NCBI GenBank assembly: GCA_020536535.1
Contig: JAHLWZ010000016.1
Span: 226,925-290,924 of the forward strand
Origin: Pelomyxa schiedti
Taxonomy: Eukaryota; Evosea; Pelobiontida; Pelomyxidae
Direction of reading: 5' to 3'
DNA: 64,000 bases
The position numbers and the translations under genes were made by a program. The notes under the pieces are model-generated. The model was given only the letters and a program-made list of their open reading frames with translations, did not search any database and was not told where the DNA came from. Of this stretch, positions 15,252-26,437 are shown one piece after another (within the stretch, counting starts at the first letter, position 1; each line of letters opens with the position of its first letter).

Positions 15252-16126
15252 ATGATAAAGCTGAAACGTTCGTTCGCTAGCATGAACATCACCCCTCCAT
15301 CTTTCCCGAGTGGCGAACAAAACAGCTCTGACGATGAAAACGAGACTCCTGTGAACACTACTACTACTTCCAGTGCGAACTTGCCCGCCAATTCCGCGCC
15401 TCTCGTAGCGCAGCAAGAAGTACTTGAGCCGATCGGCGCTGTGCTTTTCCAGCGCTCCTTGTCTCCTGTGAAACGCCCCCGATTGCAGTTTGAGAGTCCT
15501 TGTGCATCTGTACCTGGTATGTCACTTTCTCCCTGTATTTTGTTTTACAGTTTCAATTCCTAATTGCTGTACTTTGCAGCTACTCCGCCCCCTTCCCCGC
15601 GTGACGGTGTACGAGTGTATAGAAGGGACGTGGAATCTGCTTTTGCTGCTGTGAAAGTTCCTCCTCCTGGTAAGTGATTCGGTTTATTTGCACTTGGTAA
15701 CGTGGTTATAGAAGATGTTTCCGTTTATGCCCCGACTGCAAAGAAGCCCAGGTCACGTGAAATGTGTATGACACCTCACGGTACCAGTAACACTGGCAGA
15801 ACATACACAATTGACGAAGTGGTTCACATTGTGAAAGTCGCCCTTGCTGTGAGCTTTCGAGCTTTCCACTTTTCTCCAACACTAAAACACAATTTAGGAC
15901 CAAGAGGACAAACTCAGAACCGAGTATGACAAAATTTTGCAGCAAAAACTTCAAGGTTTGCCCTCGCGCGTGCACCACTGTTCGCTAATCCCTTAATAGA
16001 GCAATTCATGTCCTTCTCCAAGTTCAATGAAGACTATGTATCCCATCGCATGCGTGAAAGGTAAACAACAAAACCACATGTTTGTAACCCTAATGTAACC
16101 CAAGGGACTTGAGTTACGTGTCATAA
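15252..16126 (+). CDS. AKIRIN: Akirin
   Basis: Small nuclear adaptor that links transcription factors to chromatin remodelling and, in animals, binds the proteasome to drive its nuclear import (family knowledge). Six exons splice exactly: 15252-15516, 15580-15669, 15712-15848, 15898-15955, 16000-16060 and 16105-16126, giving 633 nt and 210 residues, the usual akirin size. Evidence: a basic cluster SPVKRPRLQF in the N-terminal half, as in akirin nuclear signals; a disordered Ser/Pro middle; then a helical C-terminus with YTIDEVVHIVKVALADQEDK, LRTEYDKILQQKLQEQFMSF and KFNEDYVSHRM, which lines up with the conserved akirin helices. The last residues, SYVS, are identical to the conserved akirin C-terminus and are recovered only by using the sixth, 22-nt exon, which confirms the splice model. 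Confidence 0.92.
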
Positions 16127-16266
16127 TCAGACAGAGGAAGCTCATTTTGTTGTCCAGATTCTATTTGTAAAAAAAGGAAAAAAAAAAAAAGTTGATGGAC
16201 CGACCCCTTTTGTTGGGGGGAGACTCTATTAATTTGGCTGTTTCTTTTCTTTTTCTTATTTGGGGT

Positions 16267-18443
16267 CTATGGTTTGGGCCTACGGAATTTCACTGGTGGA
16301 CCTTGTAGAACTCCTCTGGGCTGTTTCACAACCAAGTCCACATCAATTCTTTTGTCTCCCCTTATCACAGTCACGGTCTTTCTTAGTGTTGTGCCGTCAT
16401 CTTTATGGTTATGTCAGAAAATAAGTAGAAAGTGGGAGGGATTGAACCTTGCAATTGCTCTTGTTTGGTGGGTATGGTATTCGTATTTGTTGGTGTTTGT
16501 TGAGCCTCAATGCTAGGTAAATTTGAAAGCTGTGTTGTAATGCCGGAAATTGGAACGGGAAGCTGGGGTGATGCCGTGGGGGTATTTATCTGAGGCGAGG
16601 TATGAACCTCTGAGACTTGGGATTTTCTTTGGCGCATAAGCTCCAGTGCTTGCTTTCTTAATTCAAGTTCTTTGAGTGATGATTGAATGTCTTCAACTGT
16701 TTCCGGTTGAGAGGGTGCTAATGGCTGGGTTTGCGGGATAGAAGGAGGTGACATGGTTTGCGCGGTGGAGGTAATTGTTGAGGATATGGTAGGTATGATG
16801 GCTAGTGATGCGATAGCTTTGTCAGCAAGCGTTTCTCGTGTTGGACCCTGTCCAATAGTTTCTGGTGGGTTATTGGTTCTTCTTTTTTTGTGTTGTAAAT
16901 CCCCGGTTGTGCCAGAGTGTGGAGGTGAACGTTTCTGTGGTATCAGCGTGTCGGAAGCCGCACTTTGGAGGTGATTTTCAGATGGCTGTCTTTGTAATAA
17001 GGCAGGTTTTTTTTATTGAGTAGTGGAAAGCAGAGAGGGATAGATGCATTAATCTTGATGAATAGGAATGAAAGTAAAGCATACTTGGTTTTGTGGAGAA
17101 TTAGTAAGTGCATCAACATCAACAATCTCAGGTTGGGACTCATTGACTGGTCTTACTGCAGTGATTGTACTGGAAACTTTGTGGCGAGGAACCTCAGTGC
17201 TTTCTCTATCACTCCTTTCTACTTCTCTGTCATTCCTATATGAATGAGTAGGGGTGCCTCGAGGGGAATGGTCGTGGCGATGACGGGTATCGCGGTATTT
17301 ATCATGTACCCATTCCTCCCGTGTTGGTGAGTCATATGTATGTCCCTTGTGAAATCGGTCAGAACTGGGTTCTTCACACCGTGTATAGTGCCCGGTTCTG
17401 TGTTGTGGGAGTCGGTCATCCCTATCGGAATAGTGCGTTTCTCGGTCTCTATGGTGGCTGTATCTCCCCGAATGTGCCGCTGAACTGTGGCGACTTGATG
17501 GATATCTTTCGTAGTGGCTTCGGGCCACATCACTATCGCCTGTTGCGTGTCTCTCTCCTCTTTCTCTCTCTGCCCTACCACAAGCGCCATTACCTTCAGA
17601 ACTATTGTGTGAGTGTGAAGACACTATCTCTGAAGGGGGAGAGATGGTTCCCTCCTCCTGGCGTCCCACAATTGGAGAAGGCCATTGGGTTTCTCGCACA
17701 TCAGGCGGCCTGCTATCCATACATCTAGAGTCAGAACCAACACCAGAACTTGAAGCTGAGACTGAGCTCGAGCTAGAACCAGGTTGGTGCACATGGTCTG
17801 GGTTCATTTTCAGTGGTATTTCAAGTGATTCTCCTTTGCTCTCACTGTCCCTTCTGGTCTTCTCTGACTTCCCATGATTCTTTTTCACTTTGGGTTTTCC
17901 CTTCCGCTTTGTGTGCGGGACTTTACTTATAGATTCGGCGTCATTGTCACTGTCGCTGCTTTCACTCGACGAAGAAGATGACGAATCAGAGGGTTCACTT
18001 TCAGAACTAGAGTCAGACTCCTCGTCGTCAGAAGATGAATCAGAGTCAGATGACTTGGCCTTTGCTTTCTTCTTCTTTTTGTGTTTGTGCTTCTTGCGCT
18101 TCTTCTTGTCTTTTTCCTTTTCCTTCTCCTTTTCTTTGTCCTTTTTCTTGTGCTTATGCTTGTGCTTCTTCTTGTTCTTTTTGTGCTTGTCGCCCTTATC
18201 CTTTTTTTCCTTCGCCTTGCCATTTGCCCCGTCGCCGCCGTCCTTGCCGCCTTTTTTCTTTTTCATCTTCTTGTCCCTGTGCTTTTTGCACCTTTGTAGA
18301 TACTGCTGCATGCCCCTCGCCAGCTCCGCGTCCTCCATCGCGGTGCTGTCCAGTCCGTGCTGCTGCGTGGCCTTCATTCGCGTCATCAGTTGGTCCTCCA
18401 GCTCTTTCTTGGCCAGAGCCTCGAACTCGTCATTGATCGACAT
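16267..18443 (-). CDS. Lys/Ser/Arg-rich nuclear protein, family not recognised
   Basis: The first exon (18443 to about 17085) starts with a plain helical segment of about 55 residues (FEALAKKELEDQLMTRMKA; ELARGMQQYLQRCKKH). A Lys/His/Glu block follows (around residues 55-130), then an acidic Ser/Asp/Glu block (130-180), then an Arg/Ser/His/Asp/Tyr-rich region resembling the RS-like tails of splicing cofactors. After an intron, a second exon encodes Ser/Pro/Thr sequence with one helix (IQSSLKELELRKQALELMRQ). A last exon (about 16390-16267) ends with LRKTVTVIRGDKRIDVDLVV and a Pro/Arg tail. Composition points to a nuclear role in RNA processing or transcription. That is inference from composition only. 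The stop is 140 nt from the convergent akirin stop. Confidence 0.75.
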
Positions 18444-18957
18444 CGGGGAGTTTTATTTTTTTTTTTGGCTTTCTTTTTTTTGTGTTTGGAACATTTGATC
18501 ATGGGCGTTGTGGTTGGGACCTAGAGACTGTTGGTCACTGTCTAGTGTGTTCACTGTCGCAGTAGAATGCAGTGTCATTCTGGTTACCAGGGCGCACGCA
18601 ATAACCGCGAAAGTATGAACAAGAAGCTCTTGCCAACACAAACAGCACGTTGGAAATGATAACTCTGCCCCCATAATTTACATGGATAACACCTTGCTCC
18701 CAGAATTCGAAATTATGAACAAGAAGCTCATGCCCAACAAATGATACACTTTGGCATCTTCGAGCGAATTTAATGCATGTTGCTGTGGCACAAATGCTCT
18801 TCAGAAACACTACCCAGCAACATTACATACACCACAACAGACTTCCTCTTGTAGGCACTGGCTTGTAAATGACTTTGTTTACAAAAAAACCTCTTTTTTT
18901 TCTATGTCGTGTTGTTTTGGCTAATAAACAAAGTGTGTTTGTTGGATTTGGTGGCGG
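18444..18957. other. intergenic region with a 100-nt-spaced direct repeat
   Basis: About 515 nt between two minus-strand genes. It holds an imperfect direct repeat, ATGAACAAGAAGCTC followed by [T/A]TGCC, beginning at 18615 and again at 18715, exactly 100 nt apart. It does not fold into a tRNA and has no ORF that resembles a protein. It may be upstream regulatory DNA of the Lys-rich protein gene or 3' sequence of the Rho gene. Confidence 0.5.
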
Positions 18958-20163
18958 TCAGTGCTTGGTCTTGTCCTTGTTGCGCTTCCATGAGAAGAAT
19001 GACTGTTTGGTTTTTGTTGGAGTGGTTGGTGTTGCTGATGTGGGTGTTGGTGCTGTGGTTGATGTGGTTGTTGAGGCCGGTGCTGGTGTGGAAGAGCTGC
19101 TGGAATGTGCTGTTGGGGCCGACGACTTGGATTTTTTCTTATCCTTGGAGCGGGACCCGGTTTCCTTTTCTACTACCACTTTGATGGATTCGTGGAAAAT
19201 CTCGTTTATTCCACTCTGGGTGAGTGCCGAACACTCAAGATACGATGCGGCATTTATCTGGTCTTTCAGTTCCTCACCCTGTTTTCGTGCATTGTTTAAT
19301 TTTCAAATAAAAACCAATGCAAGCGTACTTCTTCAAGTGATATCGGTTGCTGGTGATTAGCTTCAAGTTCCCGCAGTTTTTTCATATCATTTCTTAGATC
19401 CAGTTTTGTGCCAACGAGAACCTGAAAAAAAGTTAGTAAATTTCTGGGAGGGAAAAAGTCTACAATGGGAGTATCGGGATTTGTAGAGCGAATTTCGGGA
19501 ACCCACTAACAATAAATAAGGCATTGATAAATGAATTGGATAAATACTTTTGATCTGACGTTCTCATATGAATCCCGCTGTGTAATTTCAAAACATATTA
19601 CAAAGACATCCGTATCAGGGTAGCTACAAGTTCATGAGAAGGTTTCAAAGTAATGAAAGGAGAGAAACCTCAAAGGGCGAAGTTTGTCATAACTAAAGAG
19701 AGGAATGGTTAGTAAGAATATCCGCAAGTTTATTTAATTTGATTACTTACTCTTCTTGTCCAGCTGTATCCTAAAAGAGAAAAAAATGGGTACACAGAAT
19801 AACGACAGGTAGGCATACCCAAAGAACAAGGTTCACTGGCTTGTTTTGGTACATTTCTATGGCATTGAAGTTGTCAAAGACCTGGCTCAGTGTAAAAAGA
19901 AACTCAAGGCGGAGAATGAGGAGGGAACAAACTGTTGGCACATAAACTTTGGGGAAGGCGTGGCTTTAGTGGCGGGAATTTTGGTTATTTGAGACAACAC
20001 CGAGGATATTGAAAATAAAGGAGTACTCACGTAGTATAAGAGATCAACAAACTCTAAAACAGAATTAGAATAGGAAAAAGAAAAGAAGAAAATTACGCAC
20101 CGTCTTCCCCACAGCGCCGTCACCGACAAGAACTATTTTTACACTCTTTTTTATACCGGCCAT
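18958..20163 (-). CDS. Rho-family small GTPase without a CAAX box
   Basis: Ras-superfamily switch GTPase of the Rho/Rac branch, which controls actin organisation in the family. Multi-exon. The P-loop is GDGAVGKTSLLISYTT; switch I reads FPKVYVPTVFDNF; switch II is WDTAGQE followed by YDKLRPL; then YPDTDVFVICFEITQRDSYE, WVPEIRSTNPDTPIV, the guanine motif VGTKLDLRND and the ECSAL motif (SYLECSALTQSGINEIF). These place it in Rho, not Ras or Rab. The Rho insert region is short. After the GTPase domain comes a Ser/Thr/Pro/Ala tail of about 45 residues, ending basic-aromatic FFSWKRNKDKTKH and a TGA. There is no C-terminal cysteine for prenylation. The start codon is directly before a basic GIKKSVKIVLVG stretch, the normal Rho opening. 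Confidence 0.92.
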
Positions 20164-20568
20164 ACAACACGCTACTTTTTTCCCTCAATCGACTACAACG
20201 GGCGTTGTGCGTTGCGCGTGGTTGTTTATTTTGTTTATTTGAAGTTTTTCCCGTATTTGCTTTTCTCCGCGAAGACAAAATATTTCAACCCGCAATTTCA
20301 GCCTCTTTTTTCCCTTTCTGAATAATCGCCTTTTCCTGAAGTACCAATTGATTTCCTGAGTGGTCTTGTTCCCATCGTACTCTCCTCGGCTTGGGATTTG
20401 GAGGTGAATACCTTGGCAGATCAGTGGATCCTCACTGTTTCCTTCTGCCCTTATATAGCCAGAAGAAAATCTCATCGCACAATAGCACCCCAAAACCTTG
20501 ATTTTAACGGCTTCCAACATCAAAAAGCCGAAATGCAACCTTTATCTCCTTGGAATTAATAAAAAAAG
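20164..20568. promoter_or_regulatory. divergent intergenic region, Rho/secreted protein
   Basis: 405 nt between divergent start codons. An AT-rich segment lies near 20225-20345. A 117-residue minus-strand ORF crosses it but has no family resemblance and no splice support, so I treat the region as promoter DNA. Confidence 0.45.
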
Positions 20569-23293
20569 ATGGTAAACACAAAGATCGTACCTTGTTGTGT
20601 GTTTCTGCTGTGCCTCTTTGGGTGCACTACAGAACAAGCAAATGACAGCTGCGACGTCGCCTTTCAGATACCAAGCCTACCATGGGGGGGAACAATGACA
20701 ACAGAATCCTCGGAGCCTTCTGAATTCTACTGCTATTTGAACCCCGTGTACACGTCTTTGCCAGGTGCATCTGTGTGCATTGCTCGTGTGAATTACAGGC
20801 GAAACTTATCAAAACTGTCCTATTCTATTGAAGTGTTGTTAACAGACCCGCAGGGGCATATTTGCAGTATACTGCAACACAAGACACTATTTTGACAGCT
20901 ACGACGTGTGGAGGAATCGTCGGAACAGACACAACGATTTACGTGTTCACGGACTGTTCCAAGGGCATAGCTGGAACCTGCATTGGATTTAATGACGATT
21001 ACTGTGATGATTTGAGCCAGGTCAGTTGGGACGCTGTTGCTGGCACCACATATTACATTATGGTCGCTGGATTCAAGGGGACGACCGGTTCCTTCACATT
21101 CTATCTCAGGGACACAGGTTCTCCTATTAAATTCTCTAAATACAAGAGTTCCTTACAACAGTTAGGTTCTCCTGAGATTCTGAATGACGTGTGCACCGAA
21201 GCTGAAGCAATTACGGCACTTCCTTTTTCTTTCACTGGAAATAATGAGGACTCTGTTACAATTAGAACGGGATGCATGGATACTAACTATGCAGGTATGT
21301 CACCTAGAAACTACTCAGGAAAACATCACATTCGAAAAAGGTTTGTGGTTCTCTGTCGTTGGAACTGGAATAGAGATCAAGGCTTCAACATGTGAAAATC
21401 CAATGGTGGATACCGTAATTGAAATTTATAGTGACTGTGACGGAACATGTGTTGCCTGGGTACATCCAGAATTGTCTCCTTCACTACTCATGCTTCTAGA
21501 ATGACGACAGTTGCTCAACACAATCTGACGTTCTTTGGACTGCTAAGGAAGGCGTCACATACTATATCTTCGTAGCTACTTTCAACCTGATCCGTGGGGA
21601 GTTTACTTTGACCGTGGATTATTGTGTGCCTTGGCGTTTTTCCGTCTATTTCTCACTTCTTTCTTTTAGACAACTCCCCCTCATTTCATGACTGCCAGGA
21701 CGCACAGAAAATAGAGGCACTTCCTTTCAAGACTACTGCCTCCACAGCCAACACCCCAACGTCATACAGTACCTGTACCAGCACTAATCAAAACGGTATC
21801 AATTTTGTGGCCCGCTTTCCTGTCTCACACTTGTCAGCTCTGTGGTACATAGTTGCTGGAACTGGCGATAGATTCACGGCCTGGACATGCACAGACGATA
21901 ACTATGTATTTTTTCCTACACTCCCATCGAGTTGTTTATATCCTCAGGCTTACGACACTATTCTCGATGTATACAGCGACTGTGATGAAAATGCAATTGC
22001 TCAAGGGTGCATTGGATATTCTGACGATTTCTGTGGACTGAATTCAAAAGTACTAAATCCCACGCTCATAATGATTTACCTTCTTCAGGTTGAATGGGAG
22101 ACTTACGCTGGCAAGTTCTACTATATATCAGTAGCTGGTTTTAGGTCCGGCGTGACGGGTGTTACTTTCTCACTTACAGTTGAAATAGGTGTGTTGGTTG
22201 TTTCGGATAGAGATAGTTCACTAACTAAAACCTCAAGTCAAAGATTCTGATAATTCTCTCTGCTGGTCAGCTGCCCCAGTAACGGCACTGCCTACTAGTT
22301 TCTCTCAATCAACTGCCGATGCGGAACTCACGATTGGGGGTTGTACCACTCAGCCTACTTCAAGACCAGGTTTCTCTGTAAGCTTTGCTAGGTGGACTAA
22401 ATCCAGTAATGAAAGGACGCTGGTTCGAAGTTACACTTCCCGATGGCGCGAGCAATGCGTTTGCCTCAGTATGCAATGCTGAGACAACAACCCCATTTTC
22501 AATTGAGGTTTATTCAAGCTGCACAATGTCAGGGTGCCTTACCCAGAGGTGCATTATCTTTCGTTCTCAATTGGGTTCACTCATTACGCCTTCTATTGTA
22601 GTGATTCTACCGCATGTGATGGAAAAGGTACTGTTGAGTGGCCAGCAATAGCCAGCCGATCATACTGGGTATTTGTTACAGCGGGAGTTGACGTAACTGG
22701 AGACTTCAAGATAGATTTCTATGAAGGTATGTTCGCCTTTCTCACTGTTCCAGATTCTCAATACACACAGAGGAATCAAATCCGAATAGTGAATGTGTAA
22801 ATGCCATTCCCCTTGAAGTTCCTTCCACAGTTACAGGGGACACTACCTCTTCTTCTTATTCATATTCACCATGTTACGCCAACCAAGTTCGAGGCATGTA
22901 CCTTTTGTTTTCTTGGCACCTGGGCTCTTACCTGCTAATACTCACAAAGGTATATGGTACTCTGTGGTGGGGAACGGGAGGAAGATGACAATCAGCACTT
23001 GTTCGGAGTCCACCAACTTTGACACTGTGATCTCTGTTGTCCAATCATGTTCCAACGTCACAGGCAACTGCATAGGCTACTGTGATGACTACTGTGGTCC
23101 CCAGTCAGAAATGTCCTGGGTTTCAGAGATTGGAAGGACCGACTACATCTTGGTGAATGGGTTTGGCACTGCGTCTGGGCAGTTTTTGCTAAATATCTTT
23201 GATGGTGAGTTGCCTGTTTCTTTTTTTGTGTTTTCACCAAACTAATTGCACTCAGACTCTGGCTTCTGGATACCAAAGAAAATCCACCCTTGA
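20569..23293 (+). CDS. Secreted protein with five PPC-like beta-sandwich repeats
   Basis: The N-terminus MVNTKIVPCCVFLLCLFGC is a signal peptide, with cleavage likely near the following TTEQA. The mature protein is built from about five repeats of about 120 residues, each split by introns. Each begins N/D-x-C-x-A-x-x-I-x-x-LP (NDSCDVAFQIPSLPWGG; NDVCTEAEAITALPFSF; HDCQDAQKIEALPFKT; SLCWSAAPVTALPTSF; SECVNAIPLEVPSTV). Each has GLWFSVVGTG-type strands and then YS.C......C[IV]...[ND]DD.C, and ends GTTYYIMVAGF or an equivalent. This pattern resembles bacterial pre-peptidase C-terminal (PPC) domains and related eukaryotic adhesive repeats. Paired cysteines in each repeat suggest extracellular disulfides. 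No catalytic domain or membrane anchor is visible, so a secreted adhesion or matrix role is likely but unproven. The last exon is short and ends SGFWIPKKIHP. Confidence 0.82.
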
Positions 23294-23353
23294 ATCCCGT
23301 TCAAATTCAAAATAACTTATTTTCACCCAACATTAGTTTGCAAATGGTGTTGC

Positions 23354-24521
23354 TCAGTTGTGTGTAATGGTTATCTTTGAGGAGGACACTGTCATTGAGC
23401 CACTGCACATGGTTGAAGAAGGAGTTGACCACGCTGGGGTTATTGTTACCCCATTTGTGTCAGTCATACCTGAATTAAAAGGAGGGTTTAGTAAGAAAAG
23501 TGCATTTATGTAGGAGTGCTTTGCGTCGTTGGGGTGGATAGTAACTGTAAGAGCTGAAGGTAAATGTTCCAGTGGCAAAGTACGAGCAGGTTGTGGCATA
23601 GTATACTTCAAGTGTTACATCAGCCCAATCAAACAAACGGCTGTTCTGCGCTACTTTCAGAAGGCTTGTCTGTCCAAGGGCCTGGGAGGTGATAGCGCAG
23701 GTACCACCTGAAACATCAAGCTTGCCGAAATATGTGCCCCCTGGTTGGAGACCGGATATTGTGGAGCCTTGCCACGTTTGGCCACTTGGGCAGCAGTTCC
23801 AACTAGAAGAAATGAATAGGAGATACGGAATCAGAAGGGAAAAAAAAAAAAAGCAAACCTGCAGAATGTCCACTGGTTGACTGCCCATGCTAGAACCGGC
23901 TGGAGAATGCTAAGTTCTCCATTGTCGATATTTTCAGCTCCAATGAAGTAGTACAGGTACTGGCCAGTTGCAGTAGGATTCGTTGGGCAGATAGTGTAGC
24001 TACTTTCGAAGTGGCCAACGTTCTTGGGAGAAGTAGTGTACCCCACATTATCCAACCAACCATCATATTCTAAGGGTTTGAGAATGAGAGGAAAGAAAAA
24101 CAAAATTCTTGTTGAAGTACATACGAAGCTTGTTTGTTGCGTTTCTCCTTGCAATATGTCTAGCAGTAATTTCCTTTGCCGCAGCAACGCACGACGGCTT
24201 CTCTTCGACAAACCTTCAGAGTTATTGTAGTGCTTTTTGAGTCAAATGATTAACCCCACTCTGGAAACTTACCTAAGCAACTTCCCAGCTTCGTCACGGA
24301 GTTCCACACCCCCAGCAACAGGATGTATGATCTCATTCTCACCAGCTGTTTCGCGTTATATCACAGGAAACGGAAGAAATTGGGTGTTTGGTTCAGGAAA
24401 AAAAAGGGAGGGAAAACCTCAAACCTTGGTGAACGCACTCCTCTGGCATATCACCAAATGGTGTCATCACACACGCCACACAAGCAACACCAACCGCAAA
24501 CAACACAAAACCTCTCTTCAT
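23354..24521 (-). CDS. Secreted lectin-like protein, family of unknown function
   Basis: Begins with a signal peptide (MKRGFVLFAVGVACVACVM). The following exons encode ETAGENEIIHPVAGGVELRD, FVEEKPSCVAAAKEITARHI, and then a beta-rich domain with YLYYFIGAENIDNGELSILQ, PVLAWAVNQWTFCR, NCCPSGQTWQGSTISGLQPG, GTYFGKLDVSGGTCAI and WADVTLEVYYATTCSYF. The order LQPVL.W, W..C..., G.....S.I..L.PG..Y.G...., LEVY..T.C resembles an uncharacterised secreted family found in amoebae and fungi with a jelly-roll or concanavalin-like fold. I recall the pattern but cannot name a domain. The last exon (about 23470-23354) encodes WSTPSSTMCSGSMTVSSSKI and ends ITITHN. Its junction with the previous exon (near 23480-23530) is not resolved by a clean GT...AG pair. 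Confidence 0.68.
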
Positions 24522-24674
24522 TCCAAACCGATTTGAAATTTTTTTCTGCTATCCGCGGTGAAAAGTGCAAGGCAAATCTCGAAAACTAGAGCGACGGAGT
24601 GCTCAGTACTGCCTCCAATCGCACAACATACCATGGTGCCACGCCCACAGTAGTTCCTCAGGAGTTCCCGCAGA

Positions 24675-26333
24675 ATGGATCTCAGAAAAGAGGATGATTC
24701 TACTGCCTCCTTCCAGCCCCAAGTTGGAGTGCACTTTTTGTGCACAACGGGGACAAACGAGGTTCACACCTCCTGTGGTAGTTCCACCTCCTTTTTTTTT
24801 CCTAAACAAATCAGTCAGTCTCACACACCTCCCATGAAGAAGCACATTCATGGAGTTCATGCATCGGTGACAGGCACTCTGATGTGCACCCCGCAGGGTT
24901 CACTCTTGGTACGCCGTCTCTTGCTTCCTTTTGTTGGCTTGTTTCCAACACACAAAAAATAGGGGTTTGTTATTGATCTTAGAAGTGGGGGTGTCACATT
25001 TCGTGCAGTGAAACTGTACCATGAACTTCACACAATGCATGATATGGTAAATGGGTTAGAAAATTTTGAAAAAAAGTGGCACTCACTCAATTCTAAATGA
25101 AAGCTTGCTGCTGTGACTGTGGGTCTGCCAAAATTTCCTCCTTTGACTGCTGACCTAAGCAGCCCACCTGCTGTAGTTAAATCTGGTGATCATATGCTCT
25201 AGTACAACCCTATGATTAGTTTGTCGAATTCACTTGTCGTAGTTACTTGCGTGCTCTGTTAAAACTACCCTCTGTGCTAGGATGTGAGATTCTCCACCAA
25301 ACACTCCAGCTGTCTCCAGAAATGAAATGTGCAATGATGGAATATGGCCGAGGTCTCATAATTGTGGTATTCCACTAGCTCCAATTTGAAATCTTAAACG
25401 TGGTTTGAAAGAAAGAAAGAGAAAAAGATCTCCAAAGGCAAGAAGAAACATTGAAAATTGCACAAGCTGATTATGTACAAGCTCAAAACTTTCACCTTGT
25501 GGGTGAGCAACTTACTAACTAATAGTCACATTCCTCACATCTGACTGCCTAAATAAACAGCTACGGGAAAAAGTCCTCCAGTAATGGATGAAGCAAACAG
25601 AAACCTATTACTTCCCAAATCAGATTCACCTCCTGTCACTGCATCCCCTCCAACAACTGTAAATTCATACAACACCATCCCGGCCCTGTTTTTCACGCAT
25701 TCATTGAGATTTGTCATTCCTGTTGACTTTTGGGAAACCAGGCCCATAATACAGGATACCCTGTCTCGGGATTGGTTTGCCTTGTCACAAACCAAAATTC
25801 ACCCATTCAGTATAAAGTTCGTTTTACGTAAACCTATCTCAAACTTACCTACACACAGTCTGCAATTATACTCTTTGAACAACATGTCAGGAATACCATT
25901 GATATGGCTTGCCTTTAATACAGGCACGCCACTTGTCAGTGTCAGTATTTATGAAGGCCTCGCTGACAAATCCCTGATCAACCCGTACCTCACCTCGCCA
26001 TTATGCTGTGTAACGAAGCAGATAGCCGAGAAGCACGGACCTGCAATTTACACTGTAGCAGCACCAAACAAACCCCCAGGTGAATTGCATCTTCCCCACA
26101 TTCCGCCCTAACAGTTTGATTCAGTTACATGCTCAGGACTTTGGGCTCTGGGCTTTCGAATACATGAACACACCAGAGCGGGAGAGGTGATGGCGGTAAT
26201 GGTTACTAGGCATGAAGGCACCGATTCCCCCTTTGCATTCAATTTTGATGTTGCAGCCCACAAAGATATTCTGTTTTACTTGGCTATTGGTGCCGCAATA
26301 GACCGCCTTCATAGTGGTGTTCGTGGCTTGTAA
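24675..26333 (+). CDS. PX domain plus scramblase/LOR-like domain protein
   Basis: Two modules can be read. The first is PX-like: HGVHASVTGTLMCTPQGSL joins across introns to GFVIDLRSGGVTFRAVKLYH, ELHTMHDM, LAAVTVGLPKFPPLTADLSS and YLRALLKLPSVLGCEILHQT. This is the PX order of beta-strands, the R/K-x-Y-x-E/H-F helix, the proline loop and the final helices, and PX domains bind phosphoinositides. The intron 25050-25108 joins these in frame. A short charged helix follows (KKEREKDLQRQEETLKIAQ). The second module has ETRPIIQDTLSRDWFALSQT, PFSIKFVLRDMSGIPLIWLA, CCVTKQIAEKHGPAIYTVAA, LWALGFRIHEHTRAGEVMAV and FNFDVAAHKDILFYLAIGAA followed by IDRLH. The last piece matches the scramblase/LURP-one (tubby C-terminal superfamily) end, where a hydrophobic helix is buried in the barrel. 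The start is the first ATG in frame; one junction (25180-25260) is unresolved. Confidence 0.6.
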
Positions 26334-26437
26334 AAATAAATAGGGAAAAAAGCTCCACTATTTCTGTAAAAAGAAAACTCTCTATTCTGTTTTTATTTTC
26401 CCGTTCCAAAGTAATTAGCTCACAATTGGATTGATTT

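Noticed and set aside
17890-18498. 202-codon + strand frame
   Set aside because: Antisense shadow of the Lys/Ser-rich protein; composition is the complement of AAG/GAC codons.
18590-18800. Possible structured RNA around the 100-nt direct repeat
   Set aside because: No stable inverted pairing or tRNA-like arms visible by eye.
20185-20538. 117-codon minus frame in a divergent promoter
   Set aside because: No homology, no splice signals, AT-rich composition.
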